Assembly (NCBI GenBank): GCA_964577055.1
Contig: CAZNWC010000005.1
Location: 62,001-126,000 of the forward strand
Direction of reading: 5' to 3'
DNA from: PNNG01 sp964577055
Lineage (GTDB): Bacteria > Bacteroidota > Bacteroidia > UBA7662
Length of the DNA stretch: 64,000 nucleotides
The notes beneath the pieces are model-generated. The model was not told where the DNA came from. It saw nothing but the letters and a program-made list of their open reading frames with translations, and did not search any database. Of the stretch, positions 8,617 to 16,415 are shown piece by piece; position 1 is the stretch's first letter; each line of letters starts with the position of its first letter. A program made the translations under genes and the position numbers.

Positions 8617-9945
8617 TTATTTCAGCAAGTGCTGCCAAATGTCGTTGCCGAAAGCGAACACCATGAGGGAAATCACGAGCACCATGCCTACGTACTGAGC
8701 TGCGAGCATTACTTTTTCTCCAACTGGCCGACCGATAATCATTTCAATCAGCAAAAACATCACATGACCTCCATCAAGGGCGGGAATGGGGAGTAAATTC
8801 ATAAAGGCCAATACCATGCTCAGCAAGCCGGTGGTCATCCAAAACCGGTACCAATCCCATACTCCTCCGTACATTTTTTTGGCAATGGCAATGGGGCCTC
8901 CGATTGATTTTTCTACAGGAATATCGCCCGAAAATACTTTTCCAAAACCTTTTACATTGTCAGCGATGACTTTCCAAGCCATTTTTGCACCTGCCGGAAT
9001 TGCTGCCAGCAGCCCATATGATTTGCTTGCAGTAGCCAAGGCTTCTACCTCGGGATAAAACCCTACAGTTCCCGCATCACTTACAGCTACCTCGAGCACT
9101 TCGGGCCTCCCTTTTCTATCAACATCCAAACGTACTTTTTGACCTTTTTTAGCCAGCAAAGCCGATTGAAGCTCATCAAAATAGCGGATAGGCTGGTTGT
9201 CGATGCCTGTAATCACGTCACCCATTTGCAAGCCAGCTTCGTAAGCAGGCATGCCTTTCATTACCTCACCCACGGTAAAAGTAATGCGCGGGGTAAGGAA
9301 GGCTGTTTTGTCTGTTTCCAACAACCTTTTGGTGAAATCTGCCGGCAAAGCAATTGTCAGCTTTTCTCCATTACGTGTCAAGCCAAGGGTGACATCGTCG
9401 CCAAGCAGGACTTCGCTACTCACAAGTTCATCGAGCCGTTCAAATGGCTTGCCATTGATCGCCACAATTTGGTCGCCAGTTTGAATGCCAATCTCTTGGG
9501 CAAGTGTTGAAGCCACAACCCCATGTTTTAGGGCTTCGGCAGGAATATATTTTTCACCCCAGTACATCAAAATGCCTGAGAAGATGATGATGCCCAAAAC
9601 AGCATTTACAGTTACTCCACCAAGCATGACAATCAGCCGTTGCCAGGCTGGTTTTGAGCGAAATTCATAAGGTTGAACATCCTGTTGCAGTTGAGCGGTA
9701 TCCAACGACTCGTCAACCATGCCAGTTATTTTCACATATCCCCCTAATGGCAGCCAGCCAATGCCGTATTCTGTATCGCCTTTTTTGAAGGAAAACAGTT
9801 TTTTGCCCCAGGCATCAAAAAAGACGTAGAACTTTTCTACACGAATTTTGAATGCCCTTGCGGCTGCAAAGTGCCCCCATTCATGCAAGAGTACCAAAAT
9901 GGAAAGGCCCAGAAGCATCTGGGCAATCATGATTAAAACCGTCAT
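8617..9945 (-). CDS. rseP: RIP metalloprotease RseP (site-2 protease)
   Basis: This 442-residue inner-membrane zinc protease cuts proteins within the membrane, classically anti-sigma factors. The metal motif H-E-W-G-H is at residues 21-25 in the first helix, and the second active-site motif N-L-L-P-I-P-A-L-D-G-G-H lies near residue 390. Two PDZ-like segments occupy the middle (G-I-Q-T-G-D-Q-I and G-L-Q-M-G-D-V-I). The ATG at 9945 is chosen; the TTG at 9972 lies on the probable -7 box and is unlikely. The ECF sigma factor at 1585 is a conceivable client system but there is no direct evidence. Confidence 0.93.
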   Translation of the reverse strand: MTVLIMIAQMLLGLSILVLLHEWGHFAAARAFKIRVEKFYVFFDAWGKKLFSFKKGDTEYGIGWLPLGGYVKITGMVDESLDTAQLQQDVQPYEFRSKPAWQRLIVMLGGVTVNAVLGIIIFSGILMYWGEKYIPAEALKHGVVASTLAQEIGIQTGDQIVAINGKPFERLDELVSSEVLLGDDVTLGLTRNGEKLTIALPADFTKRLLETDKTAFLTPRITFTVGEVMKGMPAYEAGLQMGDVITGIDNQPIRYFDELQSALLAKKGQKVRLDVDRKGRPEVLEVAVSDAGTVGFYPEVEALATASKSYGLLAAIPAGAKMAWKVIADNVKGFGKVFSGDIPVEKSIGGPIAIAKKMYGGVWDWYRFWMTTGLLSMVLAFMNLLPIPALDGGHVMFLLIEMIIGRPVGEKVMLAAQYVGMVLVISLMVFAFGNDIWQHLLK

Positions 9946-9969
9946 CGCTACTATCAGAATATTAAAGTT

Positions 9970-9977
9970 CAAAAATA
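9970..9977 (-). promoter_or_regulatory. -7 box (TATTTTTG) of rseP
   Basis: TATTTTTG on the minus strand matches TAnnTTTG and ends 24 bases before the rseP ATG at 9945. It overlaps the alternative TTG start at 9972, which argues against that start. No clear -33 TTTG is present. Confidence 0.5.
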
Positions 9978-10149
9978 ACGTAAACGAACCACCCTTGGTT
10001 TATCTCTGGCGTAAAAAGCAGCGCTTTTGTGATAAATTAAAATACCTCCGCAAACACCCGGCGGGTGTGGGTCCCGCGTGGATTTTGTACATCTAACCAT
10101 GCCAACTACATTATTTTCGGTTCCGGTAGTTGAATTGTCGCGTGCTGCG

Positions 10150-10156
10150 TATTTTG
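10150..10156 (+). promoter_or_regulatory. Probable -7 box of the MarR gene
   Basis: TATTTTG is one base short of TAnnTTTG and ends four bases before the ATG at 10161, the same close spacing as in front of the genes at 656 and 11564. Confidence 0.3.
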
Positions 10157-10160
10157 CAGC

Positions 10161-10589
10161 ATGCTCGACAGGGGACAACTTACTGCTATGCTTGGAAGGA
10201 TTTGGGTACTTCACGCCCTCGAACTCGATCAGGCTTTCCGCAAGGCGGGCGTGCCGCTCACTGCCGATCAGTACCGTTTGATGAATTTGTTGTGGACCAG
10301 AGATGGAGGGCATCAAGAATACTACGCTCGTAAACTGGGTCGCGATCGTTCGGCCATCACCCGCATGATTCAATTGCTGGAACAAGAAGGATACTTGACG
10401 AGAATGGCTGACCAGGGCGATCAACGTGCAAAAAAAGTTGCTTTAACGCCAAAGGGCTGGGAATTGCAATCGGCCGCAGAGGTATGTGCCAACGAAATTC
10501 TCTTGAAAATGTGGGAAGGATTCATGAGTGAGGAACGCGAACAGCTGAACGAAATGTTAAGCCGCTTGCGACATAACCTCATGGGATAA
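10161..10589 (+). CDS. MarR family transcriptional regulator
   Basis: The 142-residue protein has the MarR winged helix: dimerisation helix at the N-terminus, recognition helices around Y-Y-A-R-K-L-G-R-D-R-S-A-I-T-R-M-I (about residues 54-70) and the wing D-Q-G-D-Q-R-A-K-K-V-A-L-T (about 84-96). MarR proteins are dimeric repressors released by small ligands or oxidation. No efflux pump or enzyme lies next to it on the same strand; its target is unknown. Its stop codon directly abuts the stop of the convergent DUF3817 gene. Confidence 0.9.
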   Translation: MLDRGQLTAMLGRIWVLHALELDQAFRKAGVPLTADQYRLMNLLWTRDGGHQEYYARKLGRDRSAITRMIQLLEQEGYLTRMADQGDQRAKKVALTPKGWELQSAAEVCANEILLKMWEGFMSEEREQLNEMLSRLRHNLMG

Positions 10590-10874
10590 TCAAAGGTGCT
10601 TTTTTTCGAACCAAAAGGTCCCAAAAGGCACCAGGCTCGAAATACCTGCGATCAATACTTTGGTGAATGGCCAACGAAGCTTGACCCAAACGAGCAACAG
10701 TTCTAAGCCGAATGCCACAAACAAAACACCATGTATCCAACCGGTGTATTGAACGGCTTGCGAGTATCCAAAGCCATATTTCAAAGGCATGGCTACAAAA
10801 AGCAAAACAAGAAAAGAAATGCCTTCTATGCGGGCAATCCAACGAAAACGTTGGGTGTTATAGGTTGGTTTCAT
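10590..10874 (-). CDS. DUF3817 family integral membrane protein
   Basis: This 94-residue protein has three hydrophobic helices (about residues 18-36, 42-62 and 68-88) and the family pattern A-R-I-E-G-I-S-F-L near the start and G-W-I-H-G-V-L-F in the middle, matching the small DUF3817 membrane proteins. The function is not known. It overlaps the gene upstream (10858-11247) by 17 bases and is probably the last gene of that transcript with xseB. Confidence 0.82.
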   Translation of the reverse strand: MKPTYNTQRFRWIARIEGISFLVLLFVAMPLKYGFGYSQAVQYTGWIHGVLFVAFGLELLLVWVKLRWPFTKVLIAGISSLVPFGTFWFEKKHL

Positions 10875-11247
10875 CTGATGACTTGCTTTTGAAATGATAC
10901 CTCATCAGTACTTTTTGTGCTTCACGCCGCAGAATAAGTTTCGCCAGGAGGGTGGATAATTGGTCGTGTTCATTTTGCAGCATACTCGCTTTGAGTTTGT
11001 CCTCGCCCAAATCAATGCGGTAAAGCAATTGCATCAATCGCTGGGCATCTCTTTCTAATAGCCAACCCAGACTTTCTTCCAATATGGCAAGTAATTCTTC
11101 CGTATTTCGAATTGCATCAGGGTTCAATTCAAGTGTCAAGCCATTTTGTAAAAAGTCTTTTTTAATTTGGACAACCGTATCGTATAGCAGCGCATGCTGT
11201 TGGTTCAATACCAGCTCAGGATCATGCCAGTGTGTGATTTCGTTCAT
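10858..11247 (-). CDS. Hypothetical protein, helical, behind xseB
   Basis: The 129-residue protein is acidic at the start and almost wholly predicted helix, with no signal peptide or membrane segment. It contains a central stretch (about residues 52-80) rich in Leu and Glu and a basic end. I do not recognise the family. Its ATG overlaps the xseB stop as ATGA and its end overlaps the DUF3817 gene, so the three are translated as a unit. Confidence 0.75.
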   Translation of the reverse strand: MNEITHWHDPELVLNQQHALLYDTVVQIKKDFLQNGLTLELNPDAIRNTEELLAILEESLGWLLERDAQRLMQLLYRIDLGEDKLKASMLQNEHDQLSTLLAKLILRREAQKVLMRYHFKSKSSDETNL

Positions 11248-11468
11248 GCAAATGGCTTGGTATCATCACTTCCTGGATGAATGAGCATTTCAACTTCTAC
11301 CGTTGCTTGTTGCAAATAAGCTCGGCACTCCTGGATAAGACCATCTGCTTCACGAAACAATGCCATGCTATCATCCAGGTTTAGGTTTTTAGATTGCATG
11401 CGGTCAGCAATCTGCCTGATCTGCTGCAGCTTCGCTTCAAAATGGACGGAGGTTTTCTTTTTAGCCAT
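11244..11468 (-). CDS. xseB: Exodeoxyribonuclease VII small subunit
   Basis: The 74-residue protein fits the small-subunit family: F-E-A-K-L-Q-Q-I near residue 10 and L-N-L-D-D-S-M-A-L-F-R-E-A near residue 30, forming the typical coiled-coil hairpin. It binds several-fold to XseA to form the nuclease that degrades single-stranded DNA. The xseA gene is not in the window. The ATG at 11468 is chosen because the longer frame upstream has no resemblance to the family. The stop overlaps the following gene by four bases. Confidence 0.85.
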   Translation of the reverse strand: MAKKKTSVHFEAKLQQIRQIADRMQSKNLNLDDSMALFREADGLIQECRAYLQQATVEVEMLIHPGSDDTKPFA

Positions 11469-11550
11469 GATTTGAAGGGTAAAAATCGGAAAAAAGCTGC
11501 AACGATGTTTCATATACCTTTTCAATTGTGAAAGGTTTTGAATCGTTCGG

Positions 11551-11558
11551 TATATTTG
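11551..11558 (+). promoter_or_regulatory. -7 box (TATATTTG) of udk
   Basis: TATATTTG is a perfect TAnnTTTG match and ends five bases before the udk ATG at 11564, implying an mRNA with little or no leader. An ATTG at 11525-11528 is 22 bases upstream and could be the -33 element. Confidence 0.6.
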
Positions 11559-11563
11559 TCACC

Positions 11564-12214
11564 ATGACAATCGGCGATGAGCAGCCCTACCTGGTAGGCA
11601 TTGTAGGAGGAAGTGCTTCAGGTAAAACTTCCTTTATCAAAGCATTGGCCCAACACTTCAATGCCGATCAAATTACAGTCATTTCTCAAGATCATTATTA
11701 CATGCCAATTGAGCATCAACTCAGCGATGTCAATGGGATTGTGAATTTTGATTTGCCAGGTTCCATCGACCGCAAAAGATTTCACGACGATGTACTGCGG
11801 TTGGTTTCGGGGCACGAAGTGTATGTAAAGGAATATACCTTTAATAATCCGAGCCACCAGCCTGAGATCATTTGTTATAAGCCGGCCCCGGTTATCATCA
11901 TGGAAGGCCTCTTCGTGTTTTACTATGAAGAAATTCGGAAAATTTTGGATCTGAAGGTGTACCTCGATGCCGATGAACACATCAAACTGGCAAGGCGCAT
12001 CAGACGAGATGCCGCAGAAAGGGGCTATCCTGAGCATGAAGTGCTTTACCAATGGCACAATCATGTAATGCCTGCTTACAAGGAGTTCCTGGAACCCTTC
12101 AAAGCGGAAAGCGATATTATCGTAACCAATAATACCTCCTTTTCAAAAGGATTAGAAGTGTTGATACATCACCTTAAAGCCAAAATGGCATGGAAAACAG
12201 ATTCGGTGTTATAG
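11564..12214 (+). CDS. udk: Uridine kinase
   Basis: This 216-residue P-loop kinase phosphorylates uridine and cytidine with a nucleotide triphosphate in pyrimidine salvage. The Walker A G-G-S-A-S-G-K-T is at residues 15-22, the S-Q-D-H-Y-Y motif follows near residue 47, N-F-D-L-P near 66, and the lid carries R-R-I-R-R-D near 145. The start at 11564 follows the promoter box; the GTG at 11528 would lie upstream of it. The end overlaps the next gene by 25 bases in another frame. Confidence 0.93.
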   Translation: MTIGDEQPYLVGIVGGSASGKTSFIKALAQHFNADQITVISQDHYYMPIEHQLSDVNGIVNFDLPGSIDRKRFHDDVLRLVSGHEVYVKEYTFNNPSHQPEIICYKPAPVIIMEGLFVFYYEEIRKILDLKVYLDADEHIKLARRIRRDAAERGYPEHEVLYQWHNHVMPAYKEFLEPFKAESDIIVTNNTSFSKGLEVLIHHLKAKMAWKTDSVL

Positions 12215-12885
12215 GATTGGGGCGTTTCGGAACGACCATTGCACGTACCTTGTCGCAACGCGGTGCAGAAGTAGTTGCAATCGACTCTTCGGCGGAAAAA
12301 GTCGACAATTTGCGAGATGAAGTGGCCTATGCTGTGCAACTTGACGCCACGGATGTAAAAGCTTTGCGTTCCCAGAACGTACACGAATTGGATGCCGTGG
12401 TTGTTGCCATTGGCCAGGATTTCGAGTCCTTGCTGCTGACCACGGTAACTTTGATGGAACTCAAAGTAAAGCGCATCATTGCCAGGGCCTCTACCGATCA
12501 ACAACGCAGGATTTTAGAGAAGCTGGGCGTGCATGAATTGCTTTCTCCAGAAGATGAGGTGGGGATTTCGGTTGCTGGAAGGCTGTTGAACCCCGACTTG
12601 GTGAGCTTTTTCCAGTTGCCCGATGATTACCAAATTGTAGAATTAAAAACGCCTGCAGGTGTTGCTGATAAAACAGTCATCGATATTGGCTTAAGAAATA
12701 AATACAACCTCAACCTCATTACCCTCCGAAGGGCATACGAGGTAAAAACAGAGGATGGAGGCATTGGATTTGAATACCATATTTTAGGTGTTCCAAAGGC
12801 CGATACAGTCCTGTATGATACCGATTACATCATTTTACTGGGTAAAAGCGACGATATAGAGAAGTTTGTTGAAGTCAACAAATAA
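12190..12885 (+). CDS. TrkA family potassium uptake regulator (KtrA-like)
   Basis: The 231-residue protein has an RCK N-terminal Rossmann domain with G-L-G-R-F-G-T near residue 9 and acidic residues at the end of strand two (A-I-D-S-S), then a TrkA-C domain (about 135-228). Such soluble subunits gate a Trk/Ktr potassium channel in response to nucleotides. The single RCK pair fits KtrA more than two-repeat TrkA. No channel subunit gene is nearby. The ATG at 12190 lies inside the end of udk, so the two are translationally coupled. Confidence 0.9.
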   Translation: MENRFGVIGLGRFGTTIARTLSQRGAEVVAIDSSAEKVDNLRDEVAYAVQLDATDVKALRSQNVHELDAVVVAIGQDFESLLLTTVTLMELKVKRIIARASTDQQRRILEKLGVHELLSPEDEVGISVAGRLLNPDLVSFFQLPDDYQIVELKTPAGVADKTVIDIGLRNKYNLNLITLRRAYEVKTEDGGIGFEYHILGVPKADTVLYDTDYIILLGKSDDIEKFVEVNK

Positions 12886-13929
12886 TCAAGACTTTCCTTT
12901 GTAACCTGATTTTTTCAAAATTTCGGCAGCCGAAATGCCGAGCAAATCCGCCAACGGTAGGTCCGGGTGTTTATCCATGTACCGGTGAACCATGCGCCAC
13001 CCTGTGAATGCAGCCATGCGGGCCGGACTCCCTTCTGGTAAACCAGCGGTAAAAGGACCATCGTTCATAAAACGACTGATGACCTTCATATCACTGCTGA
13101 ACAATAAATTTTGCTCTACCAAATACTCCCACATGCTTCGTTCGCTATCGTAAGCCCAATTGGTTTGATCGGCTGTAAAGCCAAGTAAGATACTGTCGTG
13201 CAGTGCGGGCATGCAACTTTTGGCGATGTACAATATTTTACCAGCACGAACTACTTCATCTATCAATTCATTTCCTTCTACAGGAGGTATCAAATCATCG
13301 ATCAGCAACTTCATACCATCCGAAATCATATAGGCAGTTTCAAGGCGTGGCAACATATAGTTGGTCAAATAACTAACCTTTGTATAAAAGGGATAGTCTT
13401 TTCCCAAGTGCAAATCAAGCCCAAACAACAAACCACTGTCTGAAAGGGCATGTTTGTACTGAAAGCCACTCACCATGCCAACGGCTCTAATACGGGGGGC
13501 ATCAGGAAAAAAGTAATGGTAATAACTCAATGCCTCGCTTAGTTCAGCCTCAATATGGTCTATCTGATCAAAACGTTTGGCCACATCCCCGAAAAGAGTG
13601 TCAATGTATGGGTCGATTAAAAAGGCATTGAGCTCAACATACAACTCTGGATCATTCACGCCAGTCAAAGCCACCACATTTTCAACATACACCTTGAAAA
13701 TTTCACCGTACTTCGCCTTCAGGACTTGTACCCTGTTTTGGTCCAAAGTGTCAGTTTGTTTTAGCGCAAGGTCAAGTCTTTCGATTTTGATTTGTACTTT
13801 GGCATCGGCCGGAAGTTTTACCAAGGGTCTTCCGCTTTGCTCGCGCCAGTACCACCACAAGCTTGCGCATAGCAGAAGAACAATGAAAAACCATAAAATG
13901 CGTTTGTTCCCGAAAGCCGCCTTAACCAT
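12886..13929 (-). CDS. gldB: Gliding motility protein GldB-like
   Basis: This 347-residue protein shows the GldB pattern: F-P-D-A-P-R-I (about residue 139), a long middle with L-G-K-D-Y-P-F-Y (about 176), and G-S-P-A-R-M-A-A-F-T-G-W (about 302). GldB is needed for gliding and type IX secretion in Flavobacterium; its biochemical role is unclear. The N-terminus is one hydrophobic helix (about 11-27). A Cys lies in it (L-L-L-C-A-S) but the preceding residue does not fit a normal lipobox, so it may be membrane anchored instead. In flavobacteria gldB lies near nadE, and a nadE is two genes away here. Confidence 0.82.
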   Translation of the reverse strand: MVKAAFGNKRILWFFIVLLLCASLWWYWREQSGRPLVKLPADAKVQIKIERLDLALKQTDTLDQNRVQVLKAKYGEIFKVYVENVVALTGVNDPELYVELNAFLIDPYIDTLFGDVAKRFDQIDHIEAELSEALSYYHYFFPDAPRIRAVGMVSGFQYKHALSDSGLLFGLDLHLGKDYPFYTKVSYLTNYMLPRLETAYMISDGMKLLIDDLIPPVEGNELIDEVVRAGKILYIAKSCMPALHDSILLGFTADQTNWAYDSERSMWEYLVEQNLLFSSDMKVISRFMNDGPFTAGLPEGSPARMAAFTGWRMVHRYMDKHPDLPLADLLGISAAEILKKSGYKGKS

Positions 13930-13936
13930 TTTATCA

Positions 13937-13944
13937 CGAAATTA
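13937..13944 (-). promoter_or_regulatory. Possible -7 box (TAATTTCG) of gldB
   Basis: On the minus strand TAATTTCG fits TAnnTTYG and ends seven bases before the gldB ATG. A second, TATTTTCG, lies at 13957-13950. Which of the two is used cannot be told from sequence. Confidence 0.3.
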
Positions 13945-13995
13945 GCCCACGAAAATAAACAATCTAAAAGCTGTGTGCATTAATCCTTTAACTCT

Positions 13996-14721
13996 ATGAA
14001 TCATTTTCGCTTTTTGATAGTGCTGTTTTTTGTTCTATTGGGGTCGCATGACCTCATAGCACAACAGTCGCCTTACCGGTTTGGATTGCACATTACCCCT
14101 AATTTCAGTTGGGTTTCCCCAGAAACGCGATTGTTAAACAGGGAACAGGGAGGCGTTGGTTTTGCCTATGGATTGCTTATTGAGCGGGCGGTGGGATCAG
14201 AAAACTACTTTTTCAGCACAGGTCTTTCTGTTTCGCAATTACAATACAGCAGCTCTATTGATTCAGCCGTTTTCAAATTGCGCGATGGTACATCAACTTA
14301 CTTCGCAAAACCAATTTACGATTACAGGGTGCAGTATTTTGAGCTGCCCTTGACCATGAAAATGAGAACGAACCAAATGGGTTCTGTGCGCATTTATGGT
14401 CAATTTGGTTTGGTCACTGGTATTGCCTTTCAGGCCAAAGCACGGGTACAAAACATCCCTGCAGTGTTCGACCCTGAGGAATATTTTTTCATCAATCAAG
14501 TGGAAGATTATAAGCCCGTACAAAGCTTGGCAACCGATGACCGCGTAAATGCGTTTAGGGCCAGCGTCTTGATTGGTGCGGGTGTTGAATATCTGATGAG
14601 TGGCGATACGCATTTGGTTTTTGGTGTGCGGCTCGACAATCCATTTACTGATGCCTACAGGGGTGAAAAGTTAAATGGCCGTACCAATATGGCCGGGATT
14701 CAGCTTGGCATTATCTTTTGA
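13996..14721 (+). CDS. Outer-membrane beta-barrel protein, PorT-type domain
   Basis: The 241-residue protein has a clear signal peptide (residues 1-22, ending L-I-A-Q-Q) and then alternating strands typical of a small eight- to ten-strand barrel, with F-E-L-P-L-T-M-K near residue 115 and a C-terminal aromatic Phe. It resembles the outer membrane beta-barrel domain family that includes PorT, a type IX secretion component. Whether it is PorT or a general barrel cannot be decided. Its stop overlaps the start of nadE (TGATG), and it is divergent from gldB. Confidence 0.75.
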   Translation: MNHFRFLIVLFFVLLGSHDLIAQQSPYRFGLHITPNFSWVSPETRLLNREQGGVGFAYGLLIERAVGSENYFFSTGLSVSQLQYSSSIDSAVFKLRDGTSTYFAKPIYDYRVQYFELPLTMKMRTNQMGSVRIYGQFGLVTGIAFQAKARVQNIPAVFDPEEYFFINQVEDYKPVQSLATDDRVNAFRASVLIGAGVEYLMSGDTHLVFGVRLDNPFTDAYRGEKLNGRTNMAGIQLGIIF

Positions 14722-16367
14722 TGATGAACATTGCACTTGCCCAATTAAATTACCACACAGGTAATTTTGAAGGTCAAAAAAAGCAGATGTTGGATGCCAT
14801 TGCCCAGGCAAAGGAGGCAGGTGCTGATTTATTGATTTTTGCAGAATTGGCCATTACGGGTTATCCACCACGTGATTTTCTTGAATTTGAGCATTTTATT
14901 GCCCAAAGTGATGCTTTGATAGGCGAGTTGGCGCTAGCAGGGGGGGAGATGGGGATTGTTGTTGGTGCGCCCTTGAAAAACACGACTGGACAAGGAAAGC
15001 CACTTTTCAATGCAGCTTATTTTCTTCATCAAGGTGAAATTAAGCACACCGTGGCCAAAACCCTCTTGCCCACTTACGATGTATTTGATGAATACCGCTA
15101 CTTCGAGCCCGCTTTTGGCAACCAACTGGTAAAATTCAAAGGAGCCACCATTGCTTTGTCGATTTGCGAGGATTTGTGGAATGTAGGGCATCATGCCAGG
15201 TATGTGAGGGATCCTTTAGCTGAAATTGGGGCGCAAAATGCCGATTTTATCATCAATATAGCGGCTTCCCCCTTCTCACGCGAGCAACAGGCCGAACGGC
15301 ACTTTGTGCTAACAGAGCAAGTTAAAAGATGGCATAAGCCGCTGATATATGTAAACCACGTGGGAGCACAAACGGAGCTTGTCTTCGATGGTGCGAGTAT
15401 GGTTTTGGATGAAAGTGGTAAAACCACCTTGCAATTACCGGCTTTTGAAAGCGCCGTAGATTACGTTCGCTGGAATGGCAAATCAATGGAGCCATTAAAG
15501 CCGTTCGTGCCGCAGGCAAATCCCGAAGGAGAGGAGGCCATTTACAAAGCTTTGGTAACCGGAGTGCGTGATTATTTTAGGAAACTGGGTTTCAAAAAAG
15601 CAATTCTTGGATTATCAGGAGGTGTTGATTCTGCCTTGGTGTCGGTAATAGCCGCCGAAGCCTTGGGGGCTGAAAACGTACATGTTTTGCTCATGCCGTC
15701 GCGGTATTCAAGCACGCATTCTATTGATGATAGCTTGCAATTGGTAAAAAACCTGGGGATTCAGCACAATGTCCTTCCCATTGAAGCAGCATTTTTCGCC
15801 ATGGAAGATACCTTGCGGCCTTTTTTTGAAGGCTATTCTGCCGATATCACCGAAGAGAATTTACAATCGCGTATTAGAGGCATGCTACTTATGGCCTTCA
15901 CAAACAAATTCGGATATATTCTACTCAATACAAGCAACAAAAGCGAATTGGCAGTTGGCTATGGCACACTCTATGGCGATATGTGCGGCGGACTATCCGT
16001 GATTGGTGACTTGTATAAAACGGAAGTTTACAGTTTGTGCAACTACATCAATCGTTCAAAAGAAATAATTCCCCAGCACATACTCACAAAAGCACCAAGT
16101 GCAGAATTACGACCCGACCAAACCGATCAGGACTCTTTGCCCGCATATGAATTGCTCGATCATTTGCTTTTCCAATACATTGAAGAACGAAAGGCTCCTG
16201 CCGATTTGAGGGCAATGGGCTTTGATCAAGCATTGGTTGATAAAGTCATGCGTTTGGTCAATATGAACGAATATAAGCGTCACCAAACGCCACCCATTTT
16301 ACGGGTAAGCAGCAAAGCCTTTGGCATGGGAAGGCGTATGCCTATCGTAGCAAGGTACCTACAATAA
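14721..16367 (+). CDS. nadE: NAD synthetase, glutamine-dependent
   Basis: The 548-residue enzyme makes NAD from deamido-NAD, taking ammonia from glutamine. The N-terminal nitrilase-like glutaminase domain has the triad Glu42, Lys113 and Cys149 (S-I-C-E-D). The synthetase domain starts near residue 275 and has the P-loop S-G-G-V-D-S at 299-304. Both domains are complete. The ATG at 14721 overlaps the upstream stop by one base; the ATG at 14724 is equally possible. A hairpin terminator follows. Confidence 0.95.
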   Translation: MMNIALAQLNYHTGNFEGQKKQMLDAIAQAKEAGADLLIFAELAITGYPPRDFLEFEHFIAQSDALIGELALAGGEMGIVVGAPLKNTTGQGKPLFNAAYFLHQGEIKHTVAKTLLPTYDVFDEYRYFEPAFGNQLVKFKGATIALSICEDLWNVGHHARYVRDPLAEIGAQNADFIINIAASPFSREQQAERHFVLTEQVKRWHKPLIYVNHVGAQTELVFDGASMVLDESGKTTLQLPAFESAVDYVRWNGKSMEPLKPFVPQANPEGEEAIYKALVTGVRDYFRKLGFKKAILGLSGGVDSALVSVIAAEALGAENVHVLLMPSRYSSTHSIDDSLQLVKNLGIQHNVLPIEAAFFAMEDTLRPFFEGYSADITEENLQSRIRGMLLMAFTNKFGYILLNTSNKSELAVGYGTLYGDMCGGLSVIGDLYKTEVYSLCNYINRSKEIIPQHILTKAPSAELRPDQTDQDSLPAYELLDHLLFQYIEERKAPADLRAMGFDQALVDKVMRLVNMNEYKRHQTPPILRVSSKAFGMGRRMPIVARYLQ

Positions 16368-16370
16368 AAA

Positions 16371-16398
16371 AAAGCCGGCTTTGTTCAAAAGCCGGCTT
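16371..16398. terminator. Bidirectional terminator between nadE and rng
   Basis: AAAGCCGGCTTT and AAAGCCGGCTT flank a short loop in the gap between the two converging genes, with A-rich sequence on the left and T residues on the right. It can serve both genes. Confidence 0.85.
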
Positions 16399-16415
16399 CT
16401 TTGGTAGCACGTTGA

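Noticed and set aside
9969..10424. 151-codon open frame on the minus strand antisense to the MarR gene
   Set aside because: It has no family features, while the plus-strand MarR frame in the same place has clear motifs and the expected length.
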